Below, piece after piece: positions 1 to 9,018 of a stretch of 64,000 nucleotides of DNA (position 1 is the stretch's first letter; the number at the start of each line of letters is the position of its first letter). The notes beneath the pieces are model-generated. The model saw nothing but the letters and a program-made list of their open reading frames with translations. It did not search any database and was not told the origin of the DNA. The stretch comes from Aquirufa lenticrescens (GTDB lineage Bacteria > Bacteroidota > Bacteroidia > Cytophagales > Spirosomataceae): NCBI RefSeq assembly GCF_019916085.1, contig NZ_CP049834.1, positions 1,688,501 through 1,752,500 of the forward strand. Reading direction: 5' to 3'. Made by a program: the position numbers and the translations under genes.

Positions 1-2388
1 AGCGGAGATGGGAAAGCGCAGACAGAGGATTTTATTCTCAAACTGTATGCAGGGTCTTATGCCGTGAAATGGCTTTCACCTACGGAGTCCTTTACCTTAG
101 CGGAGGCGGGAACTTCCGTTAATGTACGTGCGAAATTTTCTGCGACTTCATCGATTAGTTTGAAGTCGGCTGGGACAGTTCTTTCCAGTTCGGCATCTTC
201 TGATTCCATTAATTATACCTATTCTTTAGGTACAGAAAAAGGCAAATTGCATACGCTGATTTTAGAGGGGACAGCTGGAACCTCTACGATAAAAGATTCC
301 GTACGCATTTTGACTAAGCCTTTAGTGGTGACGGAAGCTTTGCCTACTGGAATAAAAGATGGTGTGAATTATGTGGGGAACAAGGTGGTGCTATGCTTTT
401 ATGCGCCATCGACCTCGTTTGTTTATGCGATAGGGGAATTTTCGAATTGGTCAGCTTTGCCAGCTTACTTGATGAAAAAGACGCCAGATGGTTTGCGTTA
501 TTGGATTGATTTAGGCGTTCAGGAAGCGGGGAAAGAAGTAGCCTATCAATTTTGGGTGGATGGAAAATTAGCGGTGGCAGATCCGTTGACGGAGAAGATT
601 TTGGATCCCAACAATGATACCTACATTTCGGCGACTACCTACCCATCTCTGAAAAAATATCCTTCCGGAGCGAAAGGAATTGTCTCTGTTTTTGAATCAG
701 GAGCGACGCCTTATGTTTGGAAGACGACTAATTTTACGCGTCCAGCGTCTTCGAACTTACACGTTTATGAGCTATTAGTGCGTGATTTTGTAGCGGATCG
801 ACGCTACAAAACGGTGGCGGATTCGCTAGGTTATTTGAAGAAATTAGGGATTAATGCATTGGAATTAATGCCGGTGGCAGAGTTCTCCGGAAACGATTCT
901 TGGGGCTATAATCCAATCTTTTATACTGCTCCGGACAAGGCGTATGGGACGAAGAACGACTTGAAATATTTGATCGATAAATGCCACGAAAATGGGATTG
1001 CGGTCATTATGGACATCGTGTTGAACCAGGCGGATTATGAGAATCCGTATGTGAAGATGTATTGGGACGGAGCAAAACCTACGGCGACGAGTCCATTCTT
1101 TAATCCTACGGCGACGCATCCGTACAGTGTATTCTTTGATTTTAATCACGAGAGCACGCACACTCAATGGCTGGTGGATGTGGTCACGAAGTTTTGGCTA
1201 GAAGAATACAAAATCGATGGCTATCGTTTCGATTTGTCCAAAGGCTTTACCCAAACCCCTTCCGGTTCAAACGTGGATCTTTGGGGGCAGTATGACGCGT
1301 CCCGCGTGAAGATTTGGAAAAGATTTTATGATAAAATTCGTTCCTATGATGCGTCCGCTTATGTGGTGTTAGAGCATTTTGCGGCAAATAATGAAGAGAA
1401 TGAATTAAGTAATTATGGGATGCTTTTGTGGGGGAATAGCAAATTCGATATGGCTCGTGTGGCACAGGGTTACACCCAAGATTTAAGTAATGCCTCGTAT
1501 AAAATGCGTGGTTTTACTAATCCAAGTGTCATGAGCTATATCGAGTCTCATGACGAAGAACGTCTGATGGTAGAAGTGACGAATGGAGGCAAAAAAGTCT
1601 TCACAGCACAAGAAAAACTCGAGCGAATGAAAATGGCCGTGGCCACTTTCTTAACGATTCCGGGACCTAAGATGATCTGGCAATTTGGTGAATTAGGTTA
1701 CGATGTTTCGATCAATGAGAATGGTCGCACTGGAACCAAACCTTTGAAATGGACATACGCTCAAGATTCCGAGCGAGCTAAATTGTTGAAAGTGTACCAG
1801 CAATTAGGGGCACTCAAAACGAGTAAACCTATTTTTACGACAACCGATTTTACAGTAGGTTCTTTATCCGCGGTGAAGCGGAATTTGTTAACGAAGGGAT
1901 CGGATTACTTGTTAGTTGTAGCCAATCCGGATGTGAATTCTCAAGTAATTTCAGCTAGCTTCCCTAAGACAGGTGTTTGGTATGATTATTTTAGTGGCAA
2001 GTCATTTGAGGTGAAAGATGCAGAAGCGAAGATGAATTTGCTACCAGGGGAATTTCATTTGCTAACGAATGTGTCCTGGAATACTTCAAATCTTGGTTTA
2101 GTGCCTTGGTCGACTCCTGATTTCAATATTATGGGAGTGGAGGCAACATCGCTAAACGTGAAAGTTTATCCGAACCCAGCACGAGATATGGTTCAAGTAG
2201 ATTGGGAAACTGAAATGACAACCGAAACAAGTTTGCGTGTTATGGATAGTGCGGGTCGCGAAGTACTACAGAAAACCTTGCCTCAAACGAAAGGTATAAA
2301 TTCCACGACCTTATCCACTCAAAACATTCCTAAGGGATTGTATTTCATTCAATTAAACAATAGCAAAGCTAAACTTGTTGTCCAGTAA
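1..2388 (+). CDS. GH13 alpha-amylase family protein with T9SS tail (5' partial)
   Basis: The reading frame is open from the first base, so the N-terminus lies outside the window; 795 residues are visible. It should cleave alpha-glucosidic bonds of starch or glycogen-like polymers outside the cell. A CBM48-like domain lies around residues 125-190 (GEFSNW), followed by the GH13 barrel. Visible signatures are DIVLNQ (about 338), YRFDLSKG with the nucleophile Asp (about 411), VLEHFA with the acid/base Glu (about 456) and ESHDEE (about 515). Region I ends in Gln instead of the usual His, and Glu is preceded by Leu instead of Gly. The last 75 or so residues form a T9SS type A sorting domain (YPNPARD near its start), so export through the Gld/Por machine encoded at 54679-60274 is likely. 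The amidase and a second glycosidase follow almost without gaps. Confidence 0.9.
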   Translation, partial: SGDGKAQTEDFILKLYAGSYAVKWLSPTESFTLAEAGTSVNVRAKFSATSSISLKSAGTVLSSSASSDSINYTYSLGTEKGKLHTLILEGTAGTSTIKDSVRILTKPLVVTEALPTGIKDGVNYVGNKVVLCFYAPSTSFVYAIGEFSNWSALPAYLMKKTPDGLRYWIDLGVQEAGKEVAYQFWVDGKLAVADPLTEKILDPNNDTYISATTYPSLKKYPSGAKGIVSVFESGATPYVWKTTNFTRPASSNLHVYELLVRDFVADRRYKTVADSLGYLKKLGINALELMPVAEFSGNDSWGYNPIFYTAPDKAYGTKNDLKYLIDKCHENGIAVIMDIVLNQADYENPYVKMYWDGAKPTATSPFFNPTATHPYSVFFDFNHESTHTQWLVDVVTKFWLEEYKIDGYRFDLSKGFTQTPSGSNVDLWGQYDASRVKIWKRFYDKIRSYDASAYVVLEHFAANNEENELSNYGMLLWGNSKFDMARVAQGYTQDLSNASYKMRGFTNPSVMSYIESHDEERLMVEVTNGGKKVFTAQEKLERMKMAVATFLTIPGPKMIWQFGELGYDVSINENGRTGTKPLKWTYAQDSERAKLLKVYQQLGALKTSKPIFTTTDFTVGSLSAVKRNLLTKGSDYLLVVANPDVNSQVISASFPKTGVWYDYFSGKSFEVKDAEAKMNLLPGEFHLLTNVSWNTSNLGLVPWSTPDFNIMGVEATSLNVKVYPNPARDMVQVDWETEMTTETSLRVMDSAGREVLQKTLPQTKGINSTTLSTQNIPKGLYFIQLNNSKAKLVVQ

Positions 2389-2389
2389 T

Positions 2390-4024
2390 ATGAAAAAAAT
2401 CGCCTTCTTACTGCTATTCGCTAGCCCACTTTTTGCCCAAACGAAATCGGATCTTTCAGGTGCGGCAAACTTGTTTGACATTCAATTCACCACCCAAGAA
2501 TTAGATACGCTCTATTCTGATGTGGTGGATAACCTAGCGAATTACAAGGCGATGCACGCGCTTTCATTGAAAAATAATGTGCCGCTGAGTCTTTGGCAAA
2601 ATCCGAAACTTCCGGGAATGAAATTTGATCAGACGCAGCGTCCGGTGGTTTGGCCTGCGGTTCGCGCAACGCTACCTGCGAGAAAATCTGATTTAGCTTT
2701 CTATTCCATCGATCAACTTGCGTATCTCATCAAGACGAAACAAATTACCTCGGTCGAATTAACGCAATTTTTCATCGAGCGGATTAAGACGCACGGCCCT
2801 ACTTTGCAATGCGTGATTAGTATACAAGAGGATTTAGCTTTAGCACAAGCGCGTCAGGCGGACAAAGAAATCGCGGCGGGTAAATACCGCGGCTTGTTGC
2901 ACGGAATTCCCTACGGGTTGAAGGATTTGTTTGCGGTGAAAGGCACAAAAACGACTTGGGGCGCGGCTCCGTACAAGGATCAGGTGATCGATGAAGATGC
3001 CTATGTCTATTCAAAATTGAAAGAGTCAGGAGCTGTTTTAGTCGCTAAATTCACGTTAGGCGCCCTAGCCATGGGTGATTATTGGTACGGCGGTAGAACG
3101 AAAAATCCATGGAATTTGAATTACGGGTCCTCTGGTTCCTCGGCTGGATCTGCTTCAGCAACGGTGGCAGGATTAGTCCCTTTTGCGATCGGAACTGAGA
3201 CCTGGGGTAGCATCGTTTCGCCCTCTACGACGTGCGGAGCGACGGGTTTGCGTCCTACTTTTGGGAGCATTTCTCGCTCTGGCGCGATGGCTTTGAGTTA
3301 TTCTTTAGACAAAGTAGGTCCTATTTGCCGTTCCGCAAATGATGCGGCGATCGTGTTCCATTACTTGCACGGAACGGATGGAAAGGATTTGGCAGCCGTG
3401 AACATGCCCTTTAATTACCAGGCAAATCGCCCCATGAAGGGAATGAAGATTGCCTATGCCAAAAACTATTTTGACAAAATCAAAGACACCACTCGCAGCG
3501 AATGGAAGGTCTTATCAGATCTAAAGAAGCAAGGCGTTCAATTAATTCCGGTAGAATTTCCAGACGAAAAAGCCTATACCTTTAACATCATGGACGTCGT
3601 GATCGGGGCAGAATGCGCCGCGCAATTTGATGAGATGACGCGTAAAAACATCGACGATCAACTCACCCGCCAAACCAAATACGACTGGCCCAACCAATTC
3701 AGAACGGCTCGTTTTGTGCCAGCAGTTGAATACATCAACGCCCAACGCCACCGCTATTTGTTAATGCAAAAAGTGAACGAAGTCGTTTCGCAATACGATG
3801 CGATTATTTGTCCATCGCGTGGAGGCGGTAATCAATCCGCGATTACGAATTTAACAGGTCATCCTGTGGTCTGCGTACCCACGGGTCTCGATGCGAAAAG
3901 CGGCTTGCCTACGGGTATTTCCTTTGTAGGTAAACTCTACGATGAAGGTACCTTATTGCGTATCGCGCAGTTTTACCAGGACAACACCTCTCACGAAGAA
4001 ATTCATCCTAAGCCCTTTTTGTAG
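2390..4024 (+). CDS. Secreted amidase (amidase signature family)
   Basis: 544 residues if started at the ATG at 2390, which gives a clean signal peptide (MKKIAFLLLFASPLFA, cut before Gln). Upstream in-frame codons overlap the amylase gene and have no ATG. Amidase-signature enzymes hydrolyse amide bonds with a Ser-cisSer-Lys triad. The sequence shows YGLKDLF (Lys near 178), the Gly/Ser loop GSSGSSAGSASA (near 247) with the cis-Ser, and GTETWGSIVSP (near 270) with the nucleophile. The family includes GatA, but the signal peptide and the lack of gatC/gatB neighbours argue for a periplasmic or secreted hydrolase of unknown substrate. It starts two bases after the amylase stop and its stop overlaps the GTG of the next gene, so the three are probably one operon. 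Confidence 0.85.
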   Translation: MKKIAFLLLFASPLFAQTKSDLSGAANLFDIQFTTQELDTLYSDVVDNLANYKAMHALSLKNNVPLSLWQNPKLPGMKFDQTQRPVVWPAVRATLPARKSDLAFYSIDQLAYLIKTKQITSVELTQFFIERIKTHGPTLQCVISIQEDLALAQARQADKEIAAGKYRGLLHGIPYGLKDLFAVKGTKTTWGAAPYKDQVIDEDAYVYSKLKESGAVLVAKFTLGALAMGDYWYGGRTKNPWNLNYGSSGSSAGSASATVAGLVPFAIGTETWGSIVSPSTTCGATGLRPTFGSISRSGAMALSYSLDKVGPICRSANDAAIVFHYLHGTDGKDLAAVNMPFNYQANRPMKGMKIAYAKNYFDKIKDTTRSEWKVLSDLKKQGVQLIPVEFPDEKAYTFNIMDVVIGAECAAQFDEMTRKNIDDQLTRQTKYDWPNQFRTARFVPAVEYINAQRHRYLLMQKVNEVVSQYDAIICPSRGGGNQSAITNLTGHPVVCVPTGLDAKSGLPTGISFVGKLYDEGTLLRIAQFYQDNTSHEEIHPKPFL

Positions 4025-6378
4025 TGCGCTATCTCTTACTACTGCTGACTTTTACCGCCTTTGCCCAAAAGTCTATTGCACCGCTTTTTCGCTCTTCAGA
4101 GTCCATTATAGGACAAAAAGAGTATTTGAATACGCCATACAACACGGCTGGCGATAAGCTGTATATGGTAGGGCATCAAGACGGTACTTTTCCGCCTTTG
4201 GGCTGGCACGTTAAGGACGAAATGGGTGGAATATGGGCGCATCCAATTAAATTATGGGATGGTTTTTCTGCCTCGTATACGCTTCGTGGAAAAACGGTTT
4301 CCTTACATCAAGCCTTGAAATTTATCAATTATCCCTATGCGAACGAACATCGCTATGAAGGAAGGGAAATCGAGGTAAGTCGAGTGCAATTTGTGCCAGA
4401 TGGTAAGTCTGCTGTATATGTGGAATATGTGTTCGAAAACAAGACGAATCAGCCTCAGCAAATACAGTTTTCGATGGAAGCCATTTCAAATCTTCGACCG
4501 GTTTGGATAGGGGAGAGAACGGGGATGGTGGACTCGCAGGACCGGGTCAGTTTTGAGGATAATCAGGTCATTGCCAAAGATCAAAATAACCACTGGTTCG
4601 CCGTAATGAGTTCTTCACTGCAGGCGTCAGGTCAGCAACAATTGAAGGGAACTAAACCGAATACGGTTGTTGCAAAAACATCCTATGCGTTCAGTATTTC
4701 AGCGAAAGGAAAGCAAATAATTTCCTTCGTTTTCAGTGGCTCATCTGTTTCTAAGGAGGCGGCATTAGCAACCAATGCCACCGTTCTTACCAATGGATAC
4801 GCATACGCACAAGCGAAAAAAGAACGCTTCGAAAAATTAGCCTCGGCCTCGGAAATCCAGCTTTCGGATCCCGTTTTAACCAAAGCGATGCGCTGGTTAA
4901 AATACAATGCGGATTGGTTGATCAATGACGTTGATGGAATCGGTAGAGGTATTACGGCAGGGATGCCGGATTATCCCTGGTTTTTTGGCGGAGATATGAC
5001 CTACTCCTTGCAAGGCTTGATCTCCTCCGGCCGAAAAGACGTCGCCTTCAGCACGATTGAATTAATCGCCAACCTCTCCGAAAAGACCAATGGGAATGGT
5101 AGAATTGTTCACGAAGTAAGCACAAACGGATCTGTTTATAACCCCGGAAATGTCAATGAAACACCTCAGTTTGCCTCTTTAATTTACAAAGTTTATTGCT
5201 GGACAGGTGATCAGGCTTTTTTAGCGAAGTATTTTCCTGTAGTGGAAAAAGGTCTTGAGTGGCTAATGCAGCAGGATAAAGACCATAATTTGATTCCAGA
5301 TGGAAATGGGATGATGGAAATTCATGGATTGGATTCTGAGATGATCGACGTGGCAGCCTATTCGGCGAAGGCCTTTTTAGATGCGTCCAAAATGGCGGAG
5401 GCTTTAGGTCGTCCAGATTTAGCCCGCGATTTTTTCGCGAAGTATGAAGCTATTCGATTGAAAATTAACAGCGATTTCTGGGTTCCTTCGTCGAAATCTT
5501 ATGCAGATTTTTTAGGGACAAAATCCCAGGCACTTCGCTTAACGCAAGACGCCATCGAACGTGCTCGCGATTTGAAAAATGATTGGGCAGTGGAGGAATT
5601 GCTGGCTTTGGAAAAGCAAATTGCGGCTAACCCAGACACTTCAAAACGAGGCTTTGTTTTGCACCACAATTGGGTGGTAAATACGCCAATGGAGACGGGC
5701 TTGGCTGATCCTGATAAAGCTTCGCAAGCCTTGAAAACCGCGGAGAAGTTCCGCAATAAATTTGGGATGTATGTGACCGGAATTGATCGTTCCGCGAATT
5801 CAAATAAAGCGGAGTCTTACGCGGCCAAAGTAGGCAAATCCGATTTCACCTACACCGGTACCGTCATGACTTTGCCCACAGGTGTTCAGGCGATTTCCGA
5901 GAATAAGTATGGACAACCTAATGCGGCCTATGATTTAGTGCAACGGATGTTACGCACCTTTTCTTTTGCCTTGCCCGGATCGATGTATGAAGTTTCACCG
6001 GATTATGGAATGATGACGCAGGCCTGGAATAGTTATGCGTTAGAAGTGCCGGTGATTCAACAGTTTTTCGGTATACAGCCTTTGGCTTATAAAAAAGAGA
6101 TTTATCTTTCTCCTTCCTGGCCAGATTCGTTGCGTTCAGGATCGATTAAAAAAGTGGAAATTGGAGACAATTCAATTGATGTTTCTTACGTGCGAGGCGC
6201 GCAAAAAGCCACCTACAATTTGCGTCAGACGAAGAATTGGACTCTTTATTTTAGCCCCCGAACCGGAACATATAGACGCTGGGTCTTGGACGGCGAAATC
6301 GTGAAACCAACATTCATCGATGGTCGACCTGGTCTTCGTTTAAAAGGAAGGCAACACCATCTGGTTTTAATTGAGTAA
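4024..6378 (+). CDS. Six-hairpin glycosidase, glycogen-debranching-like
   Basis: 784 residues. The GTG start at 4024 shares its first base with the amidase stop (TAGTG) and gives a signal peptide (MRYLLLLLTFTAFAQ). An N-terminal beta-rich domain of about 270 residues is followed by an (alpha/alpha)6 barrel of the GDE_C / glucoamylase type: PDYPWFFGGD near residue 316 resembles the PW.xGRD region of debranching enzymes, and NPGNVNETPQFASL and DGNGMMEIHGLDSEMID supply acidic candidates. A role in trimming alpha-glucan branches or oligosaccharides fits the neighbouring GH13 amylase. The exact glycoside hydrolase family and specificity cannot be fixed from sequence reading alone. Confidence 0.75.
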   Translation: MRYLLLLLTFTAFAQKSIAPLFRSSESIIGQKEYLNTPYNTAGDKLYMVGHQDGTFPPLGWHVKDEMGGIWAHPIKLWDGFSASYTLRGKTVSLHQALKFINYPYANEHRYEGREIEVSRVQFVPDGKSAVYVEYVFENKTNQPQQIQFSMEAISNLRPVWIGERTGMVDSQDRVSFEDNQVIAKDQNNHWFAVMSSSLQASGQQQLKGTKPNTVVAKTSYAFSISAKGKQIISFVFSGSSVSKEAALATNATVLTNGYAYAQAKKERFEKLASASEIQLSDPVLTKAMRWLKYNADWLINDVDGIGRGITAGMPDYPWFFGGDMTYSLQGLISSGRKDVAFSTIELIANLSEKTNGNGRIVHEVSTNGSVYNPGNVNETPQFASLIYKVYCWTGDQAFLAKYFPVVEKGLEWLMQQDKDHNLIPDGNGMMEIHGLDSEMIDVAAYSAKAFLDASKMAEALGRPDLARDFFAKYEAIRLKINSDFWVPSSKSYADFLGTKSQALRLTQDAIERARDLKNDWAVEELLALEKQIAANPDTSKRGFVLHHNWVVNTPMETGLADPDKASQALKTAEKFRNKFGMYVTGIDRSANSNKAESYAAKVGKSDFTYTGTVMTLPTGVQAISENKYGQPNAAYDLVQRMLRTFSFALPGSMYEVSPDYGMMTQAWNSYALEVPVIQQFFGIQPLAYKKEIYLSPSWPDSLRSGSIKKVEIGDNSIDVSYVRGAQKATYNLRQTKNWTLYFSPRTGTYRRWVLDGEIVKPTFIDGRPGLRLKGRQHHLVLIE

Positions 6379-6386
6379 ATTAGACC

Positions 6387-7286
6387 ATGCGTCCTTTTAT
6401 TCTACTTCTTATTGTTGCGTTTACCTCCTTCGCTCAAGAGCCTGATTTCCATTACAAAGGACTTTCAGTTTCACTCGATTCCGTCGCGGCGGGATCCGAA
6501 GTTCGCAAAATTCAAGTATTAGCAGCTTCAGAAAAAAATCCAGTTAAGCGCGTTCTGCTCCAAAAAGCTGCTCAAGATTACGCCTGGTTAGATGTCCTGC
6601 GCAAGGACCGAAAAGTGATTTTAGTGAACATTCCCTCTGCTATGATGCGGGTTTTTTCAGGAACAGAGGAAGTATTGAAAATGAAGGTGATCGTAGGAAA
6701 AAAGTCGAATCAGACCCGGACCCTGTTAAGCAAAGTCGATCAATTAACCATTAACCCGTATTGGTTCATCACTCGCCGGATGGCGACGGTCGAATTATTG
6801 CCTAAAATTCAGAAAAATCACCAGTTTTTGGACGATAATCAAATCCGGGTTTTGGATGCCAAATACCGCGTGGTTGATGCGCATTCGATCAATTGGTCTA
6901 ATCTAAACAAAAATAATTTTCCTTATATTTTACGCCAAAACAGCGGAGAAAACAATGCCCTCGGAGCCTTGAAATTTCATTTCAACAATCCCTTCAGCCT
7001 CTATTTACACGATACGGATTCGAAGAAGTTATTTGCCTCGACAGAACGCTTCTTCAGCCACGGCTGCATTCGTTTAGAAAAACCCAAAGACCTCGCTCGC
7101 TTATTGCTGGCCGATAATCACATCGCCCTTGACACCGTCAAATTCAATCACCACATTAAAAACCCCAAACCTTTGGCTTTAAAAGCAAAAGAAGAATATA
7201 TCCTGGTGATTTGGTATTCACTAGTCGACTTCGATGAGAAGGGAGAGGTGGTGTTTTTTAAAGATGTGTACGGTCTAGTCCAATAG
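6387..7286 (+). CDS. L,D-transpeptidase (YkuD domain)
   Basis: 299 residues with an N-terminal signal peptide (MRPFILLLIVAFTSFAQ). The YkuD domain begins near residue 70 (VNIPSAMMRVF) and ends with the catalytic SHGCIRL motif; His is residue 225 and Cys 227. These enzymes make 3-3 peptidoglycan cross-links or attach proteins to peptidoglycan in the periplasm. The L..LPKI..N..FL..N..I pattern in the middle resembles the YcbB/ErfK-like Bacteroidota type. It follows the glycosidase by eight bases and overlaps the 3' end of nnrD on the other strand by 12 bases. Confidence 0.85.
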   Translation: MRPFILLLIVAFTSFAQEPDFHYKGLSVSLDSVAAGSEVRKIQVLAASEKNPVKRVLLQKAAQDYAWLDVLRKDRKVILVNIPSAMMRVFSGTEEVLKMKVIVGKKSNQTRTLLSKVDQLTINPYWFITRRMATVELLPKIQKNHQFLDDNQIRVLDAKYRVVDAHSINWSNLNKNNFPYILRQNSGENNALGALKFHFNNPFSLYLHDTDSKKLFASTERFFSHGCIRLEKPKDLARLLLADNHIALDTVKFNHHIKNPKPLALKAKEEYILVIWYSLVDFDEKGEVVFFKDVYGLVQ

Positions 7287-8087
7287 GCGTATTTTGCCTA
7301 AATTCTTAATAATATCCGAGGCAACTAAACTAGATTTTGATTGCGTTTCGATAGCTATATCCGCGGCTAAACCATGTACATACACCGCTAAACAAGCCGC
7401 ATCTGCATTCTCATAACCCTGCGCACAAAGTGCCGCAGTAATACCCGTCAATACATCACCAGAGCCTGCCGTCGCCATCCCATCATTTCCAGTTGTATTC
7501 ACAAACTGTTGACCAGAAGGTAAAGAAACCAAGGTAGGAGAAGATTTTAATATGAGATTTGTGTTGTGTGCATGCGCGAAGGCAAAACTCTGCTGCTCGC
7601 TGTTGCCAGAGAATTTTTGGATTCGAGCAAACTCCCCAATATGCGGAGTCAAAATATGGCGCTCATTCAATAGATTCAATAAGTCAGGATTCAATCCCAA
7701 AATACCTAATGCATCCGCATCAATCACTAAAGGGCCTAGATAGGTCTCTAGTAAATAACGCACATTGTCCACCGCCTCATCCGAAAAACCAATCCCTGGC
7801 CCAATCGCAATGGCATCAAAATTACTAAGGTCTAATTCACGTAGAGAACCCGTTCTATACATAATTTCTGGATTCCCAGCGAGCAAAGCGGCAATGCCTT
7901 CCGAAGGAATCATCGCCGTAACTAAACCACATCCCGCGTGCAATGCCGCTCGGGCACACAAAATGCCTGATCCCACTTTTCCTGGACTACCCGCAATGAC
8001 GAGCACATGTCCAAACGTTTTCTTGTGCCCTTTCGTTAAACGGTGTTTCGTGTGGGCGGCAACCCAGTTAGCGTCGATCTGATTCAT
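7275..8087 (-). CDS. nnrD: ADP-dependent NAD(P)H-hydrate dehydratase
   Basis: 270 residues, the stand-alone dehydratase (YjeF C-terminal, ribokinase-like) domain without the NnrE epimerase part often fused to it. It repairs hydrated NAD(P)H at the expense of ADP or ATP in the cytoplasm. Visible signatures: GHVLVIAGSPGKVGSG near the N-terminus, AIGPGIG in the middle, VIDADAL, LTPHIGEFARI, and the nucleotide-binding TTGNDGMATAGSGDVLTG near residue 220. The gene converges on the L,D-transpeptidase. Its promoter side faces the original terminator of the tRNA-Arg gene at 8118-8150. Confidence 0.9.
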   Translation of the reverse strand: MNQIDANWVAAHTKHRLTKGHKKTFGHVLVIAGSPGKVGSGILCARAALHAGCGLVTAMIPSEGIAALLAGNPEIMYRTGSLRELDLSNFDAIAIGPGIGFSDEAVDNVRYLLETYLGPLVIDADALGILGLNPDLLNLLNERHILTPHIGEFARIQKFSGNSEQQSFAFAHAHNTNLILKSSPTLVSLPSGQQFVNTTGNDGMATAGSGDVLTGITAALCAQGYENADAACLAVYVHGLAADIAIETQSKSSLVASDIIKNLGKIRLLD

Positions 8088-8117
8088 TTTCTCTTAGGTT
8101 TGTGGAGGGCAATGTAA

Positions 8118-8150
8118 ACAAAAAAAGGACTCCATTTGTATGAAATCCTT
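8118..8150 (-). terminator. Original terminator of the host tRNA-Arg, now stranded
   Basis: On the minus strand, AAGGATTTCAT and ATGGAGTCCTT form an 11-bp stem (three G-T pairs) with loop ACAA, followed by seven T. It lies just downstream of the displaced tRNA 3' half, where the terminator of the uninterrupted tRNA gene is expected. Integration moved it some 24 kb from the working tRNA. Confidence 0.7.
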
Positions 8151-8167
8151 TTTGAAACCGATGTTTG

Positions 8168-8217
8168 TAGCCTCGGATGGAATCGAACCATCATATTAGG
8201 TACCGGAAACCTACATT
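8168..8217 (-). pseudogene. Displaced 3' half of tRNA-Arg(CCG)
   Basis: This segment matches the anticodon arm, T-arm and 3' acceptor strand of the complete tRNA at 32443-32514, and stops inside the 5' side of the anticodon stem. Three positions differ. Two of them (8178 and 8190) face each other in the T-stem: the stem here reads GATGG/CCATC, in the intact tRNA GAAGG/CCTTC, so pairing is kept. It is the original chromosomal 3' end, pushed aside when the element integrated. Confidence 0.85.
8196..8217. repeat. attL core
   Basis: 22 bp identical to 32471-32492. It covers the anticodon stem-loop and the start of the variable region of tRNA-Arg. Similarity continues leftward to 8163 with three mismatches; rightward it stops after 8217. 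Strand exchange should lie within these 22 bp. Confidence 0.85.
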
Positions 8218-8544
8218 ATCACAAAACAGGTGTTTATTTGATTTAAAGAACATATTGATGTCTTTTTGTGTAGCAAAATGTTAGTTTTTGGATGTTTTGC
8301 TACACAAGTGCTGCACAAATCTTGATTTGAAAAACTTCGTTTAATTTAAAGGAAGTAAATTACCACCTCTTTTTGATTTGTACTCCCTTAATAGGTGGAA
8401 TGTTGCAGCCGTTTTCGATGTTTAAATTAAAAAATTATGATTCAAAATTTGATGTTTGACACTTTAATAATAACATAAATTAAAATTTGAGGTGAAATGC
8501 ATCAGAGTAATGAAACAAATTCATACTTTTAAGCGTTTTTAAAC
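8218..8544. promoter_or_regulatory. Left-end region of the element with integrase arm-type repeats
   Basis: No gene is seen in this AT-rich stretch. TGCTACACAA occurs at 8298-8307, a one-mismatch copy at 8309-8318, and an inverted copy at 8266-8275. The same motif occurs twice at the other end (32345-32354, 32358-32367). Such multiple short copies flanking both att cores are what tyrosine integrases bind with their N-terminal domain. An inverted pair CCACCT/AGGTGG near 8362 and 8394 and a TTTG around 8455 upstream of the first gene are also visible, without clear meaning. Confidence 0.6.
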
Positions 8545-8931
8545 ATGATGCTGCAAAAATTCCACATACTGCTCATAATTATATTTATTGGCTTTCTAAC
8601 GATGCCCATGAAATCCTATGCATGTGGAGCAAAATCAAAGAAAACGGAACAATCTTGTTGTTTAAAAGAAAAGCCTGAGAAATCTAAAAAAGATATTTGT
8701 TGCGCAAAACATAAAATTATTGGACAGAAGGAAGACAATAGTTGTGGGGGGAATTGTGATAATTCTAAATGTAGTTGTCCGTCAACTTTAACTTCGCTGA
8801 TTTTGTCTAATTTTTTAGTACCCGTAAATATTAAAACCTTTACCACTCGTGAAAAAGTAAAATCTTATTACAACGAAACCTACCATTCTTTTGGTTTTGG
8901 TTACATTTGGACCCCTCCCAATATAGGCTAA
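8545..8931 (+). CDS. Small exported HYC_CC_PP family protein
   Basis: 128 residues with a signal peptide ending near MKSYA. The mature part is rich in cysteine pairs (SCCLKEK, ICCAKHK, SCGGNCDNSKCSC) and lysine, and ends in the WTPPNIG tail that defines the Bacteroidota HYC_CC_PP proteins. Members usually sit beside copper or Czc efflux genes; the Cys clusters suggest periplasmic metal binding, but I know of no demonstrated function. It is the first gene of the rightward copper module. Confidence 0.7.
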   Translation: MMLQKFHILLIIIFIGFLTMPMKSYACGAKSKKTEQSCCLKEKPEKSKKDICCAKHKIIGQKEDNSCGGNCDNSKCSCPSTLTSLILSNFLVPVNIKTFTTREKVKSYYNETYHSFGFGYIWTPPNIG

Positions 8932-9018
8932 TTTATTGCCATGGCAGTCATAGGACTGTCTCAACGGAAGCAAATTATTGCTTCAATTCTTACTATTTTT
9001 ATAAAAAAATTTCAAAAA

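Noticed and set aside
8941-9018. Upstream start of the HMA-DUF3347 gene at 8941
   Set aside because: The extra 26 residues destroy the signal peptide that starts at 9019.
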